Positions 37,135-48,386 are shown, counted from the stretch's first letter. The stretch: DNA of 64,000 bases from Acinetobacter tandoii DSM 14970 = CIP 107469 (GCF_000400735.1 NZ_KE007368.1:405792-469791), one strand, 5' to 3'. Notes: generated by a model not told the origin, from the letters alone. A program made the numbers and translations.

Positions 37135-38361
37135 TCTGAGGTTCCCCCACATCGAATTACGACGTTTTGCTGTAATTAATAAACTCAGAAATGTATTAGC
37201 AAGCGCTATGCCAACTTTAAAAAATATTTGTACATTGCTGTTCGCTGTCAAATATTGAGAAACTTCAGGCTGAACTATCAATTTCCATAGTGATAGCGTT
37301 TTATAAACCATACGCTGTGTCTAAAAAGTTCTGAACTTGATCGGCCATACCATAAAATGACTCAACATATCTGTAACGTAAAAAGACCGTAAATTTCATA
37401 TAAAACAATAAATAATAAATACTTAAAAAAATTATTCTTTTGCTTGTTATCAAAACTTCTTAATAAGGCTGATCAATATTTCTCATCGGGACAGCTCAAA
37501 TGATCAGCATCACCCCCTATCGAAAAAGCGTTGGATACATCACTCAGACCATTCATAGTTCTTATATTGTTCCGTTGAAAACGGCATAACTCGCTAAATA
37601 AACAGTATAAAATTTATTTTAAGCTTACCAATCAATAAAGTCGTGTAAGCCCCGTATGACATTTATATTGTTCTCAATATCATTAAATTCACATTTATCA
37701 TGGTATTTGTAGCAAAAAAAGAGACTGGGGTGATGAGGTACATTTCTGTTTGGCTTTTACAATGAAGAACACATTGGATTGGCAAAATTTAAATCAACAG
37801 CGCTAACTGAGCATGAAAATGCTTTATTTTTGTTCACAAGTTAATTTTCTCACCCTAAATTGTACAAAATACATGCACTATAACTGACCATGTCCGAATT
37901 TAGAATTTAATGCGAATCACAATATAATCCAACATTCCATGCTACGCATTCAGCGCAAATTGCTCTGCACCTAAATGAAACATTTCTCATTTTCATTTAG
38001 AAATTGAATTGATTCATAAAAGCAAGACACAATCTGAATATAAAACGATCAATTAAGTCGATAATGAAGAAAAAATAAACAAAAGAATATGTGATTTTTC
38101 TGTGTTTGATCGAAACAAAAACAGTGGAAATTTTCCATTTAATAAAATATATTTTTATTATGAATTAAAGGCTTAAACATAAATAATGTTTATCACTAGC
38201 AAAACAACAAGAAAGCAATTTCGTCAAGTAGCTCGTAACAAGAATGAAATAAAATTAATAAAAATCTATCTTTTTTATAGATTAATTATACAATTTATTA
38301 AAATTTCGAGTTATGCCAAAAAACGAAATTCTGAATCTATCTTTTTTTGAGGTTGTTTCTT
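37135..38361. other. 1.2-kb AT-rich non-coding interval
   Basis: No credible gene is present between torF and the porin. Visible structures are an 8-bp inverted pair GCTGATCA/TGATCAGC (37468-37475, 37501-37508), a perfect 10-bp inverted repeat CTAAATGAAA/TTTCATTTAG (37971-37980, 37991-38000) and a near-palindrome TGGAAATTTTCCA (38124-38136). The last 300 bases are extremely AT-rich and presumably contain the porin promoter. Confidence 0.6.
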
Positions 38362-39687
38362 ATGCCAAAGGCGCAAAAACTTACATTAGCAGTATTAATT
38401 CAGGCTGCCCTTATTACTACAGCTTATGCAAGCGAACAAAGTGAAGCAAAAGGATTTGTAGAAGATGCTGAAGGATCAGTGTTGTTCCGCACTGGTTATT
38501 TATCTCGTGACAAAAAACATGGTACAGCAGATACGAGTTCAGCTGCTCAAACTGCAATGGTTAAAATTGAATCTGGTTATACCAAAGGCCTTGTTGGTTT
38601 TGGTGTAGGTGTAATTGGTGATGGTTCATTCAAACTTGGCGAAAATAACCACGCTGGCAATGGGATGATTCCATTACACAATGATGGTGCAAAAGATGCA
38701 AATGGTCATGTTGATGCTTATGACCACTGGGCTCGTGGTGGCGGTATCGTAAAAGCACGTATCTCTAATACTGAAGTTCGTTATGGTACTCAAGTACTCG
38801 ACTTGCCAGTACTTGCAAGTAATACTGCGCGTCTAGTTCCTGAATATTTTGAAGGTGTTTTAGCGACTAGCCGTGAAATTAAAGGTTTAGAGCTTACTGC
38901 TGGTAAATTCACTAAAAACCAATATTCAGACCAAGTAACCACTGATGGCAATGAATTAGATCGCGCAGTGGTTTGGGGTGCAAAATATAAATTTAATGAT
39001 CAATTAAATGCATCTTACTATGGTACTGACATTAAAGACCGTTTAGAGCGTCATTATATCAATACCAATTACAAGCAAGCGTTGGCAAACAATAGCTCAT
39101 TAACTTATGACTTCAGTGGTTACCACACTGAATGGGATAAGGGCGCGAATAAATATTTGTATTCTCAAATTGGTTCAGCAAACGATTCTTTTGACAACAC
39201 CATTTTTGCATTTTCTACGACCTACAACACTGGTCCACACAATGTAATGGTTGCGTACCAACAAAACAGTGGTAATACTGGTTATGACTATGGCTTAGGT
39301 AAAGGTGTTGGTGATGGCCATCAAACAGTTTACTTACCAAACTCTTACCTTTCTGACTTCATTGGTAATGATGAAAAATCACTTCAACTTCAATATAGCC
39401 TAGATTTTGCGAATTATGGTGTACCTGGTTTAACGTGGACTACTGCATTTGTTTATGGTTGGGACATTAAAGCAACTGACAATAAAGGCACTATGATCAG
39501 TGATAATGAACAAGAACGTGAATTCTTTAACCAAGTCAAATATACAGTTCAATCTGGTTTCGCGAAAGATGCAAGCTTACGTTTACGTCACTCATACTAC
39601 CGCGCAAGCGATGCTTACCAATCTGCATACATCGGTGACACCAACGAATGGCGTATCTGGTTAGATATCCCTGTAAAATTCTTCTAA
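38362..39687 (+). CDS. OprD-family outer-membrane porin
   Basis: This 441-aa exported 18-strand porin is likely a substrate-selective channel for carboxylates or amino acids, as in the Occ proteins. The ATG at 38362 (MPKAQKLTLAVLIQAALITTAYA, signal peptide) is preferred to TTG 38347. OprD hallmarks are the N-terminal GFVEDAEGSVLFRTGYLSRD, GGGIVKARISNTEVRYGTQ, LPVLASNTARLVPEYFEG, YTDIKD-like YYGTDIKDRLER and a C-terminal barrel strand ending in Phe (VKFF). The substrate is not readable. It is monocistronic with its own terminator. Confidence 0.88.
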   Translation: MPKAQKLTLAVLIQAALITTAYASEQSEAKGFVEDAEGSVLFRTGYLSRDKKHGTADTSSAAQTAMVKIESGYTKGLVGFGVGVIGDGSFKLGENNHAGNGMIPLHNDGAKDANGHVDAYDHWARGGGIVKARISNTEVRYGTQVLDLPVLASNTARLVPEYFEGVLATSREIKGLELTAGKFTKNQYSDQVTTDGNELDRAVVWGAKYKFNDQLNASYYGTDIKDRLERHYINTNYKQALANNSSLTYDFSGYHTEWDKGANKYLYSQIGSANDSFDNTIFAFSTTYNTGPHNVMVAYQQNSGNTGYDYGLGKGVGDGHQTVYLPNSYLSDFIGNDEKSLQLQYSLDFANYGVPGLTWTTAFVYGWDIKATDNKGTMISDNEQEREFFNQVKYTVQSGFAKDASLRLRHSYYRASDAYQSAYIGDTNEWRIWLDIPVKFF

Positions 39688-39710
39688 TTTGAAGACGTTT
39701 TCAGAGATCT

Positions 39711-39742
39711 AAAAAAAACCTGCACAATGTGCAGGTTTTTTT
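39711..39742 (+). terminator. Terminator of the OprD porin
   Basis: CCTGCAC-AAT-GTGCAGG (39719-39735) is flanked by A8 and T7 runs 25 bases past the porin stop. It could also serve the convergent ppa. Confidence 0.9.
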
Positions 39743-39790
39743 ATGGATTCAGAAAAATTAATTTATCCAAATCCTTATTTTATTGAGAAA

Positions 39791-40315
39791 TTATTTTGCA
39801 GCTTCAATTGCTTTAAGCACTTCTTGCTTAGCAACTTCAGCACCTTCCCAACCTGTTAACTTCACCCATTTGCCTGGCTCTAAATCTTTGTAGTGAGCAA
39901 AGAAATGCTCCACTTGCTGAATTAAAAGCGGAGGAAGATCAGTATATTCCTGAACATCTTTATAGATTGGCGTTAATTTTTCGTGTGGAACCGCGATAAG
40001 TTTCGCATCGATACCACCGTCATCTTCCATGTTCAATTTGCCCACAGGACGGCAACGAATGACTGAACCTGGCTCAACTGGATGCGGTGTTACAACAAGC
40101 ACGTCAAGCGGGTCACCATCTTCAGACAAAGTATTTGGTACATAACCGTAGTTCGCTGGGTAGAACATTGCTGTACCCATGAAACGGTCTACAAATAAAG
40201 CGTCAGAATCTTTATCAATTTCATATTTGATTGGCGCTGCATTTGCAGGAATTTCAATGATGACATAAATGTCATTTGGTGCATCTTTACCCGCAGGGAT
40301 ATTGCTGTAACTCAT
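39791..40315 (-). CDS. ppa: Inorganic pyrophosphatase
   Basis: This 174-aa cytosolic family I pyrophosphatase hydrolyses PPi to drive biosynthesis. The metal- and PPi-binding residues are in [40 protein letters not shown] and the later [11 protein letters not shown]. The length is typical of the hexameric bacterial enzyme. Confidence 0.96.
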   Translation of the reverse strand: MSYSNIPAGKDAPNDIYVIIEIPANAAPIKYEIDKDSDALFVDRFMGTAMFYPANYGYVPNTLSEDGDPLDVLVVTPHPVEPGSVIRCRPVGKLNMEDDGGIDAKLIAVPHEKLTPIYKDVQEYTDLPPLLIQQVEHFFAHYKDLEPGKWVKLTGWEGAEVAKQEVLKAIEAAK

Positions 40316-40426
40316 AGCATCACTCTTTAACGATTTAAATTATATTGAGACCGAAATTAAAGTCTTCGGTTTAATCACGGAGCGATTATACATCTGCCCC
40401 GCAAAAATAGGGAATATGCACGTTCA

Positions 40427-40825
40427 TTAGCTGAGTTTGATCACCAAAATCAGCAGTGAAATTGGACACAATAAAGATAGACACCAGACAATTGAACGCA
40501 ATGTCGCCCAATTGGCCAAATAACACACCCCATAGATCACACGTAAGACCAAATAAGCAATACCAAAAGTCATAATCACAGATTGTGACACAACCATATA
40601 TTCCGCCATTAAAACAGCAGCAATAAATAAAGGTAATCCTTCAAAACTATTTTGTTGTGCGGCATTGGCACGTGCAGCAATACCTGTTGAATTGTTCAAA
40701 AACTCACGCGGATATTGATTGTCTTTGGCCTGAAAACCACTCGTAAGTCTGGCAATAAAACTAAAAACATAAGGTAATAAACATGCAAATAAGATGAGAT
40801 AGACAATACCGCTAATACTGTGCAT
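40427..40825 (-). CDS. MAPEG-family membrane protein
   Basis: This is a small four-helix membrane protein of the MAPEG superfamily (glutathione S-transferase-like in eukaryotes, unknown in bacteria). I favour the ATG at 40825 (MHSISGIVYLILFACLL), which places the first helix at the N-terminus; an upstream ATG at 40864 adds 13 residues. The motif NSFEGLPLFIAAVLMAEYM matches the conserved NxxExxPxFxAxxL pattern, followed by RVIYGVCYLANW. Confidence 0.85.
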   Translation of the reverse strand: MHSISGIVYLILFACLLPYVFSFIARLTSGFQAKDNQYPREFLNNSTGIAARANAAQQNSFEGLPLFIAAVLMAEYMVVSQSVIMTFGIAYLVLRVIYGVCYLANWATLRSIVWCLSLLCPISLLILVIKLS

Positions 40826-40933
40826 CAATTGAGTTCTCGTAAGAGTATTAATTAGCCTTATCATAGCATGGCAATTCTAGAATATTTTTTGTTAAATATA
40901 GTGTTTTGATTACCAAGCCATTCGGGAATATCT

Positions 40934-41320
40934 ATGTCATTTAATGCGGAGCAACACAAACTGTTCGATGAACTGGAAAAACAACGCCAACATCAACGGC
41001 AGATGGATCGTGTACTCGCTATTGTGTTCCCTATTGTTGCTTTTTTACTCACAGTCATTTGCGCCAATATGAACATTTGGTCTACTGTCTGTACCTTTAT
41101 TTTGCTCTGGGTTGCATTTTGGGCTGTAGGCATTCGTCGCCTGCCCCTCTGGCATTGGGTGCTGATTACCCTGATTTACTGCTTGGTGGATAATTTCTTG
41201 AGCTACGGCACTTTTAATCGTTCTGGCTTTAGCCGTCAGTTCGGCACCATCTTTATTTTTATTGGTATTGCAGGTGTAGGCCGCCCTTATTTTGACCGCT
41301 GGCTGATGAAGAAAAAATAA
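40934..41320 (+). CDS. Uncharacterised small membrane protein
   Basis: This 128-aa protein has a charged N-terminus (EQHKLFDELEKQRQHQRQ) followed by about four hydrophobic segments between residues 28 and 118 (including IVFPIVAFLLTVIC and GTIFIFIGIAGVG) and a basic tail. I recognise no family. It is divergent from the MAPEG gene with about 100 bases between, and convergent with fadD. Confidence 0.6.
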   Translation: MSFNAEQHKLFDELEKQRQHQRQMDRVLAIVFPIVAFLLTVICANMNIWSTVCTFILLWVAFWAVGIRRLPLWHWVLITLIYCLVDNFLSYGTFNRSGFSRQFGTIFIFIGIAGVGRPYFDRWLMKKK

Positions 41321-41330
41321 GCCATAGCAA

Positions 41331-41356
41331 AAAAAAGCGCCCTGAGGCGCTTTTTT
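41331..41356. terminator. Bidirectional terminator
   Basis: GCGCC-CTGA-GGCGC is flanked by A6 and T6 runs, between the small membrane protein gene and the convergent fadD. Confidence 0.88.
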
Positions 41357-41366
41357 ATACAAAATT

Positions 41367-43043
41367 CTATGCAGTCTTACGTAAATCTTTACGTAAAATT
41401 TTACCTACATTTGATTTTGGTAATTCTTCCATAAACTCTACATAACGTGGGCGTTTATAGCCTGTTAAGTTCTCTTTTGCAAATTCAAGAACTTCTTCAG
41501 TGGTTAAAGAGGCATCTTTTTTCACAACAAACAATTTTGGTACTTCGCCTGATTTTTCATCAGGTACACCAATTGCAGCAACTTCAAGCACTTTTGGATG
41601 CTTGGCAATCACTTCTTCAATTTCAGAAGGATAAACGTTGAAGCCAGACACTAAAATCATATCTTTCTTACGGTCAACAATTTTGGTGTAGCCGCGATCA
41701 TCCATTACACCGATGTCACCTGTACGGAAGAAACCATTCACCATCACTTTGGCAGTTTCATCTGGACGATTCCAGTAACCTTTCATCACCTGAGGACCAC
41801 GAATACAGATTTCACCTTGCTCGCCCAATGCAACTGGATTGCCATCATCATCTAAAATTGCAATGTCAGTTAATGGTAATGGAATACCAATCGTGCCACT
41901 GAATTCATCCGAAGCAGGTGGGTTTGCTGTTGCTACAGGTGAAGTTTCAGATAAGCCATAACCTTCAATAATGTTCGTACCTGTGACTTTCTTCCACGCT
42001 TCTGCAGTCGATGGAAGTACGGCCATACCACCGCCCATAGCCATTTTAAGTTTGCTGTGGTCGAGCTGTTTAAACTCTTCATTATTGACCAAAGCATTAA
42101 ATAAGGTATTTACTGCTGGGAAGAATGTTGGTTGATATTTGCGTAATTCTTTCATCACCGCAGGTAAATCACGCGGGTTCGGAATTAAAACATTGGCTTG
42201 ACCTTTATACATACCGTACATAGCACAAACCATAAACGCGAAAATATGATACAGCGGCAAAGCACAGAAAATACGGTCATCTGGCTGACCATCTTGAGCA
42301 CCAAATTTACTTTGGAAAATACCATCACACTGTAATAAGTTAGCCACAAGGTTACGATGGGTTAACTCAGCACCTTTAGAAACACCCGTAGTACCACCAG
42401 TGTACTGTAAAACAGCCGTATCACTGAGGGTTAGATTTGGACGTTTATAGTTGCTTGGGCTTACTTTTGACATAGCCGCGTTAAAACGGATATGACCTGG
42501 AATATTCCACGCAGGAATTTGCTTACGTACTGAACGCAACACAAAATTCACTAGAGTCCCTTTTAAAGTACCCAACATGTCACCGACAGAGGCAACCACG
42601 ACATGTTTTACTGGCGTTTTACCAATAATGCTCTGATAAACCGAAGCAAAGTTTTCAATAATGACTAAAACTTCAGAACCTGAATCATTTAATTGATGTT
42701 CAAGCTCACGCGCAGTGTATAGCGGATTAACGTTCACAAGCACCAGACCTGCACGCAATACACCAAGAGCAACCACTGGATATTGGAGAACGTTTGGCAT
42801 CATGACTGCTACACGAGAACCTTTCGCCAAACCTAAACTTTGTAGATAAACAGCAAATTTACGACTCGCTTCGTCAAGTTCACTGAATGTAAGCGCTTTA
42901 TCCATAAAGATAAAAGCATCACGTGAACCAAATTTTTGGAAATTACGCTCAAATACATCAACCAAAGAGGTGTTCTCTGGCGGTAATTCTACAGTTTCAG
43001 GAATTCCTGTCTTGCGGTATTCAGCGAACCAAATCTTTTCCAT
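41367..43043 (-). CDS. fadD: Long-chain fatty acid-CoA ligase
   Basis: This 558-aa AMP-forming acyl-CoA synthetase activates exogenous fatty acids for beta-oxidation. Motifs are the P-loop YTGGTTGVSKGA, GYGLSETSPV, the hinge TGDIGVMDDRGY...IVDRKKDMILVSGFNVYPSEIE and the catalytic Lys in LPKSNVGKILRKDLR. The length matches E. coli FadD. It is monocistronic. Confidence 0.92.
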   Translation of the reverse strand: MEKIWFAEYRKTGIPETVELPPENTSLVDVFERNFQKFGSRDAFIFMDKALTFSELDEASRKFAVYLQSLGLAKGSRVAVMMPNVLQYPVVALGVLRAGLVLVNVNPLYTARELEHQLNDSGSEVLVIIENFASVYQSIIGKTPVKHVVVASVGDMLGTLKGTLVNFVLRSVRKQIPAWNIPGHIRFNAAMSKVSPSNYKRPNLTLSDTAVLQYTGGTTGVSKGAELTHRNLVANLLQCDGIFQSKFGAQDGQPDDRIFCALPLYHIFAFMVCAMYGMYKGQANVLIPNPRDLPAVMKELRKYQPTFFPAVNTLFNALVNNEEFKQLDHSKLKMAMGGGMAVLPSTAEAWKKVTGTNIIEGYGLSETSPVATANPPASDEFSGTIGIPLPLTDIAILDDDGNPVALGEQGEICIRGPQVMKGYWNRPDETAKVMVNGFFRTGDIGVMDDRGYTKIVDRKKDMILVSGFNVYPSEIEEVIAKHPKVLEVAAIGVPDEKSGEVPKLFVVKKDASLTTEEVLEFAKENLTGYKRPRYVEFMEELPKSNVGKILRKDLRKTA

Positions 43044-43194
43044 AATCCCAATCTCTCCAATCTATAGTCCTTAAAATATGCAGCTTTTTTTTCGGGTTTG
43101 TGTGTGTTTATTTAGCTTGTTGATGCACATTCCCGTATCCATTTTCACGAACACAGCCACATATATAACTTATTTCAACAAATACATGCTAGTT

Positions 43195-45414
43195 TTATCT
43201 CTGAACCAACAGTCTATTTGCTTTTTGATATCCACGTGGTAACAGTTGCCCTTTTGTCGCACGCTTGCCCATGTATTTTTGTAAATCATCGCCTTTTATT
43301 TTAAGTTGTTGCTGGCCTGCAACCACTTGAATTATTTCATCTAAATTTAAGGTTGTCATAGATATAATTTGATCTTTATCTTCAAGTTGTATCAATTTAT
43401 TACCTTTACCTTTATTCAGGATTGGTAATTCTGACAAATCGATAATGAGTAACCGTCCAGCCGTACTTAATAATGCCAAATGGGTCGCGCCCTTTAAAGG
43501 ATATAACGGTAATGGTTTGGCATCCTCTGGAATTGTCAGGAAAGCTTTACCTGCTTTGGCATTGGTATCAAGCTGTTTGGCTTGAGTCTTAAAGCCGTAG
43601 CCTTTCGTACTCATTGCTAAAATTTCTGCTTCATCTTCTTCAATCAGCACTTGAAGGAAACCTACCCCACTGACAGGCGCAAGCTTGGAACTCAAAGGTT
43701 CACCTAGACCACGGGCAGAAGGCAAACTATTAATTGCCAGCGCATAACTGCGCCCCGTCTGATCTAAAATATAAACTTTTTGATTAGACTTGCCTTGTGC
43801 GTGACTGCGGTACTGATCGCCCGCACGGAAATTCAGGTTCTCGGCATCAATATCATGCCCTTTCGCACTGCGAATCCAACCTGCTTCTGACAACACCACT
43901 GTTACAGGATCAGCAGGCATCAAATCTTGCTCGCTAATGGCTGTTGCTTCCGCACGTTGTACAATTGGCGAACGACGATCATCACCAAAACGTTTCGCAT
44001 CTTCTTTTAGTTCGTTAATAATCAGTGATTTTAAAGATTCTGGATTCGCCAATTGTTCACGAATAATAGCAGCTTTGGCTTCCAGTTCTTCTTGTTCACG
44101 GCGAATTTCCATTTCTTCTAATTTCGCCAAGTGGCGTAATTTCAATTCCAAAATGGCTTCGGCTTGAATCTCATCAATGCCAAAATGTGACATCAATTCC
44201 GCTTTCGGATGCTCTTCTTCTCGGATGATGCGAATCACGGTATCGATATCTAGATATGCGATGAGCAAACCTGCCAAAATGTGCAGGCGTTTTTCAATTT
44301 TATTTAAATGATATTGCAGACGACGCGTGACTGTTTCTTTCCGAATTTCAATCCATTCCAATAAAATACGACGAATCGATTTCACTTGCGGACGACCATC
44401 TGCACCAATCATATTCATATTGACGCGATAGCTAGATTCTAAATCGGTTGTGGCAAATAAATGACTCATCACCGCTTCTGCATCAATCCGGTTCGAGCGC
44501 AGGACAATAACCAATCGAGTTGGGTTTTGATGATCCGATTCATCACGAACATCGCTAACCAATGGCAATTTTTTCGCTTGCATCTGATCAGCAATTTGTG
44601 TGATCACTTTTGATCCTGACACTTGGTAAGGCAAGTCGGTAATCACAATTTCATTTTTTTCAATGCTGTACACCGCACGCATACGGTAACTACCACGACC
44701 TGTGGTTTGAATTTTAAGTAATTCACTCGGAGGGGTAATAATTTCAGCTTTGGTCGGTAAATCAGGAGCAGGAATATATTCTGCGACTTTCTCATCGCTT
44801 AAATTTGGGTTGCGAATCAAAGCGATTGTGCCTTTGACCACTTCACGCAAGTTATGCGGTGGAATGTCAGTGGCCATACCGACCGCAATACCTGTTGTAC
44901 CATTTAACAGAATATTCGGCACACGAGCAGGCAAATTGACAGGTTCTTTCATTGAACCATCAAAGTTATCTTGCCAGTCACAGGTGCCCTGTCCCAATTC
45001 TGCCAACAATACCTCACTGTACTGTGACAATTTGGCTTCGGTATAACGCATGGCAGCAAAGGACTTAGGATCATCAGGTGAACCCCAGTTGCCCTGACCT
45101 TCGATAAATGGATAACGATAGCTAAACGGTTGTGCCATCAACACCATGGCTTCATAACATGCCGAATCACCATGTGGATGGTATTTACCCAATACATCAC
45201 CCACAGTACGTGCAGATTTTTTCGGTTTACCACTTGGTTTGAGTCCAAGCTCACTCATGGCGTACACAATACGGCGTTGAACAGGCTTTAAACCATCACT
45301 GATGTGAGGCAAAGCACGGTCCATAATCACGTACATGGCATAATTGAGGTAGGCGCGTTCAGTAAATTCTGCGACGGAGCGGTTTTCAGTTGCGTGATGC
45401 GCAAGGTTCGTCAT
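43195..45414 (-). CDS. parC: DNA topoisomerase IV subunit A
   Basis: This 739-aa subunit of topoisomerase IV decatenates daughter chromosomes. The catalytic tyrosine is Y124 in [10 protein letters not shown]. The quinolone-resistance region reads [12 protein letters not shown] with S84 and E88 wild type. The C-terminal beta-pinwheel is recognisable by repeats such as STKGYGFK and [15 protein letters not shown]. The length fits Acinetobacter ParC. parE is not in the window. Confidence 0.95.
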   Translation of the reverse strand: MTNLAHHATENRSVAEFTERAYLNYAMYVIMDRALPHISDGLKPVQRRIVYAMSELGLKPSGKPKKSARTVGDVLGKYHPHGDSACYEAMVLMAQPFSYRYPFIEGQGNWGSPDDPKSFAAMRYTEAKLSQYSEVLLAELGQGTCDWQDNFDGSMKEPVNLPARVPNILLNGTTGIAVGMATDIPPHNLREVVKGTIALIRNPNLSDEKVAEYIPAPDLPTKAEIITPPSELLKIQTTGRGSYRMRAVYSIEKNEIVITDLPYQVSGSKVITQIADQMQAKKLPLVSDVRDESDHQNPTRLVIVLRSNRIDAEAVMSHLFATTDLESSYRVNMNMIGADGRPQVKSIRRILLEWIEIRKETVTRRLQYHLNKIEKRLHILAGLLIAYLDIDTVIRIIREEEHPKAELMSHFGIDEIQAEAILELKLRHLAKLEEMEIRREQEELEAKAAIIREQLANPESLKSLIINELKEDAKRFGDDRRSPIVQRAEATAISEQDLMPADPVTVVLSEAGWIRSAKGHDIDAENLNFRAGDQYRSHAQGKSNQKVYILDQTGRSYALAINSLPSARGLGEPLSSKLAPVSGVGFLQVLIEEDEAEILAMSTKGYGFKTQAKQLDTNAKAGKAFLTIPEDAKPLPLYPLKGATHLALLSTAGRLLIIDLSELPILNKGKGNKLIQLEDKDQIISMTTLNLDEIIQVVAGQQQLKIKGDDLQKYMGKRATKGQLLPRGYQKANRLLVQR

Positions 45415-45676
45415 AACAACCTTTCATCCTAATCAAATCGTTTTTTTATCTAAGTTCTTATGCTAAGTCTCAGACTGTGACTGCACAAGGGTGTGCCATC
45501 TACTACCACGACAATTTGTGTCTTAATGGGTCTCTGATGTCGTAAAATTATCCACTTTTAAATAAATGATCAACTTATAATTTTTTATTTTCACAGCAAT
45601 GGGTTTAACACACGTTCAGCTAATAAGCCAAAATATAGAATGGCGACAATTTTGCCGCCCAAACTCTCTGCAAATT

Positions 45677-46996
45677 CTACATACCAATCGATTCTAATGT
45701 TTTGCCTTTGGTTTCTTCACCTAAAACCAAAATGACCAATGCTACAGCAAACAAGACTGCGGTAAACATCATAAATACATGATGAAAGCCATTGCTCTGC
45801 ACCATCATTTGCGTCACTACCAACGGCGCCACGATGCCGCCCATACGCCCAATCGCAGAGGCCCAACCCGAACCAAAGGCACGAATATTGGTCGGATATT
45901 GTTCTGGGGTATAAGTATAGAGTACGCCCCATGCCCCTAAATTAAAGAACGACATCAGACAGCCCCAAAACATAATCAAAGTGACGGTATTTGCCTGTCC
46001 AAAGAAGTAAGCCGAAACAGCACATAAGCCAATAAAACCGGCCAATGTCCATTTACGTCCTAGTTTCTCGACCAGCCAAGCGGCTGCGATATAGCCTGGA
46101 AGTTGTGCCAAAATCATCACCAGTACATATTCAAATGACTGCACAATGCTATAACCTTGTTTGACTAACAGGCTGGGTAACCACGTGAAAATGCCATAAT
46201 AAGAATAGACAATGCCAAACCAGATCAGCCACAGCATTAAAGTACGTTTTGCAAAAGGGTTTGACCACAGTTGTGAAAAAGATACGCTTTGCTTGGCAGC
46301 AACTGGTTTTACTTCAATCTGCTGTATGACTTCCACGCCACATTCACGCTCCAGTTTTTGCACCAAAGCATGGGCTTCTTCAATCCGCCCACGGTTAATT
46401 AAATATGGTACTGATTCAGGGACTTTCTTTAAAATCATAAATACATATAGCGCAGGCAAACCGCCAATTAAGAACGCGACATGCCAGCCATAACTCGGAA
46501 TCACAAAATAAGACACCAAAGCGGCGACTAACCAACCCAGTCCCCAAAAACTTTCCAGCAATACAATAAATCGCCCACGTACCTGTGCAGGAATGTATTC
46601 ACTGACCAAAGTCACCGCAACAGGGAGTTGTCCACCAAGCCCTAAGCCGACAATAAAACGAAATACCAACAACCAAGTCAGATTTGGCGCAAAGGCACAC
46701 AACGCTGTGGCAATACTATAAGTGACCAGAGTCACCGCAAAAACATTGCGTCGCCCCCAACGGTCAGCTAATGCTCCTGAACAGACCGCACCTATCGCCA
46801 TACCGACAAAACCAATCGACACCACCCAGCCTTTTTCTGCGGGACTCATACTCCACTCGGTTGCCATCTTGGTTAGAATGAAGGAAATCAACCCAGTATC
46901 CATGGCATCAAACATCCAGCCCAAGCCAATCACCCACAGCAAGGTATAGTGGAACTTTCCAACAGGTAAACGTTGTACACGTGAAACTAAATCCAT
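45677..46996 (-). CDS. niaP: MFS transporter, NiaP (niacin) type
   Basis: This 439-aa 12-helix major facilitator belongs to the sugar/metabolite:H+ branch. The N-terminal LPVGKFHYTLLWVIGLGWMFDAMDTGLISFI is very close to the NiaP family start, and Acinetobacter NiaP is known to import nicotinate. Generic MFS signatures GALADRWGRRNVF and RFIVGLGLGGQLPVAVTLVSEY are present. Substrate assignment is by family recall; shikimate- or benzoate-type relatives are the alternative. Confidence 0.75.
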   Translation of the reverse strand: MDLVSRVQRLPVGKFHYTLLWVIGLGWMFDAMDTGLISFILTKMATEWSMSPAEKGWVVSIGFVGMAIGAVCSGALADRWGRRNVFAVTLVTYSIATALCAFAPNLTWLLVFRFIVGLGLGGQLPVAVTLVSEYIPAQVRGRFIVLLESFWGLGWLVAALVSYFVIPSYGWHVAFLIGGLPALYVFMILKKVPESVPYLINRGRIEEAHALVQKLERECGVEVIQQIEVKPVAAKQSVSFSQLWSNPFAKRTLMLWLIWFGIVYSYYGIFTWLPSLLVKQGYSIVQSFEYVLVMILAQLPGYIAAAWLVEKLGRKWTLAGFIGLCAVSAYFFGQANTVTLIMFWGCLMSFFNLGAWGVLYTYTPEQYPTNIRAFGSGWASAIGRMGGIVAPLVVTQMMVQSNGFHHVFMMFTAVLFAVALVILVLGEETKGKTLESIGM

Positions 46997-47210
46997 AGTG
47001 ATGACTCAAGTTAAGATGAGGAAAATAACAACATTGAAAAGAACTGCTATGCAATTTTATGTTGTTACAGAAGAAAAAATACCACGCAGTCTATTTTAAT
47101 AAATTTTGTTGAGCGATGGGGAAATGAAATTTATTTTATATTTTAAGTATATGCCCAAATTTGGCTTTGGGCATTATCATTTTAAATTTTGGCAAAATTG
47201 CAATCGTTGA

Positions 47211-47855
47211 TTAATGCGTATCGGTTGAAGAGGCAGAATCGGCATCATCATCTTTATAAATAAATTTCGGCATTTCCAGACCAAAATAAATCGCAATCAG
47301 ACGTAAAGAAAATCCAAAAATCAGGGTTGAAATCACCGTCAACTCTAGAGATAGTCCAATTTCCAGACAGACCCAATAACAAATCACTGCGACAAAAGAA
47401 ATACTGGCATAGAGCTCACGACGGAATACTAATGGGACATCGTTACACAAAATGTCACGCAAAATCCCACCCGAAACCCCTGTCATAATGCCTGCCACTG
47501 CGGAAACCACAAAACCATGTTCCATCGTCAAGGCAATTTGGCAACCAATAATGGTAAAGCCGATTAAACCTAATGCATCTAACACCAAGAAAATATTGTG
47601 TAAATGGCGCATCCACTTGGCAATCAAAATGGTAAACAACGCTGCACAGCAAGTAAGGACCAAATATTCAGGATGCTTGACCCAAGTCAAAGGATAATGT
47701 CCAAGCAATACATCACGGACCGACCCACCACCTAAAGCGGTCACACAGGCAATCAGAATTACCCCAAACCAATCCATACTACGTCGACCAGCAGACAGTG
47801 CCCCAGTCATGGCCTCAGCCGTAATCGCAATAATATAAATTATGGTCAGTAACAT
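47211..47855 (-). CDS. TRIC-type cation channel, UPF0126/YicG family
   Basis: This 214-aa inner-membrane protein has two tandem three-helix repeats. The conserved motifs are SAGRRSMDWFGV, GGGSVRDVLLGHYP and, in the second repeat, GVSGGILRDILCNDVPLVF. Bacterial members form trimeric K+-permeable channels related to eukaryotic TRIC; YicG has also been linked to glycine uptake. Confidence 0.88.
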   Translation of the reverse strand: MLLTIIYIIAITAEAMTGALSAGRRSMDWFGVILIACVTALGGGSVRDVLLGHYPLTWVKHPEYLVLTCCAALFTILIAKWMRHLHNIFLVLDALGLIGFTIIGCQIALTMEHGFVVSAVAGIMTGVSGGILRDILCNDVPLVFRRELYASISFVAVICYWVCLEIGLSLELTVISTLIFGFSLRLIAIYFGLEMPKFIYKDDDADSASSTDTH

Positions 47856-47918
47856 CGCCCTGCGCTTCCATTGAAGGGTTAAGATGCGGGCTATTCTAAG
47901 CCAAATCCAAACTGAACG

Positions 47919-48386
47919 TTATAAAAATTGTGCACAACATTGCTTAAATTTTTTACCCGAGCCACAAATACAGGGCTGTTTCATGGTGATCACTTGCTCT
48001 GTGGTTGGATCAAGGAAATACCAGTGCCCTGCCTGTTTCACAAAATGTGAAACTTCATGATGTGTTTGGGCCTGTTGCCCATCATGATAATGTGCTTTGA
48101 ATTCCACTTGGGCATGGGCCTTGTCCAGTTTTTCCTGCGCTTGTACCACTTCTAGACCTAACCATTGATTAGATTCACTCCATGCCTTAATCGCTGGGAT
48201 ATCTAAAGCAGATTGCTGCCCAATCGCCGTGGTCTGCACAATATAGTCAATCTGCTGTTTGGCAAATGCGCTATAACGCGAACGCATCAACTGTTCCGCA
48301 CTGAGCGCAATACGTTGCCCTAAATGCAAAGGCTGACAACACTCGGCATATAATCCTAAGCCACAAGGGCATTGTTCTTCTGACAT
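47919..48386 (-). CDS. ychJ: YchJ-family SEC-C protein
   Basis: This 155-aa protein has two zinc-binding SEC-C-type motifs, CPCGLGLYAECCQPLH at the N-terminus and CICGSGKKFKQCC at the C-terminus, flanking the YchJ middle domain (LMRSRYSAFAKQQIDYIVQTT). The function is unknown. The start at 48386 follows a GGGAAA ribosome binding site; a TTG 12 bases upstream is less likely. Confidence 0.87.
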   Translation of the reverse strand: MSEEQCPCGLGLYAECCQPLHLGQRIALSAEQLMRSRYSAFAKQQIDYIVQTTAIGQQSALDIPAIKAWSESNQWLGLEVVQAQEKLDKAHAQVEFKAHYHDGQQAQTHHEVSHFVKQAGHWYFLDPTTEQVITMKQPCICGSGKKFKQCCAQFL

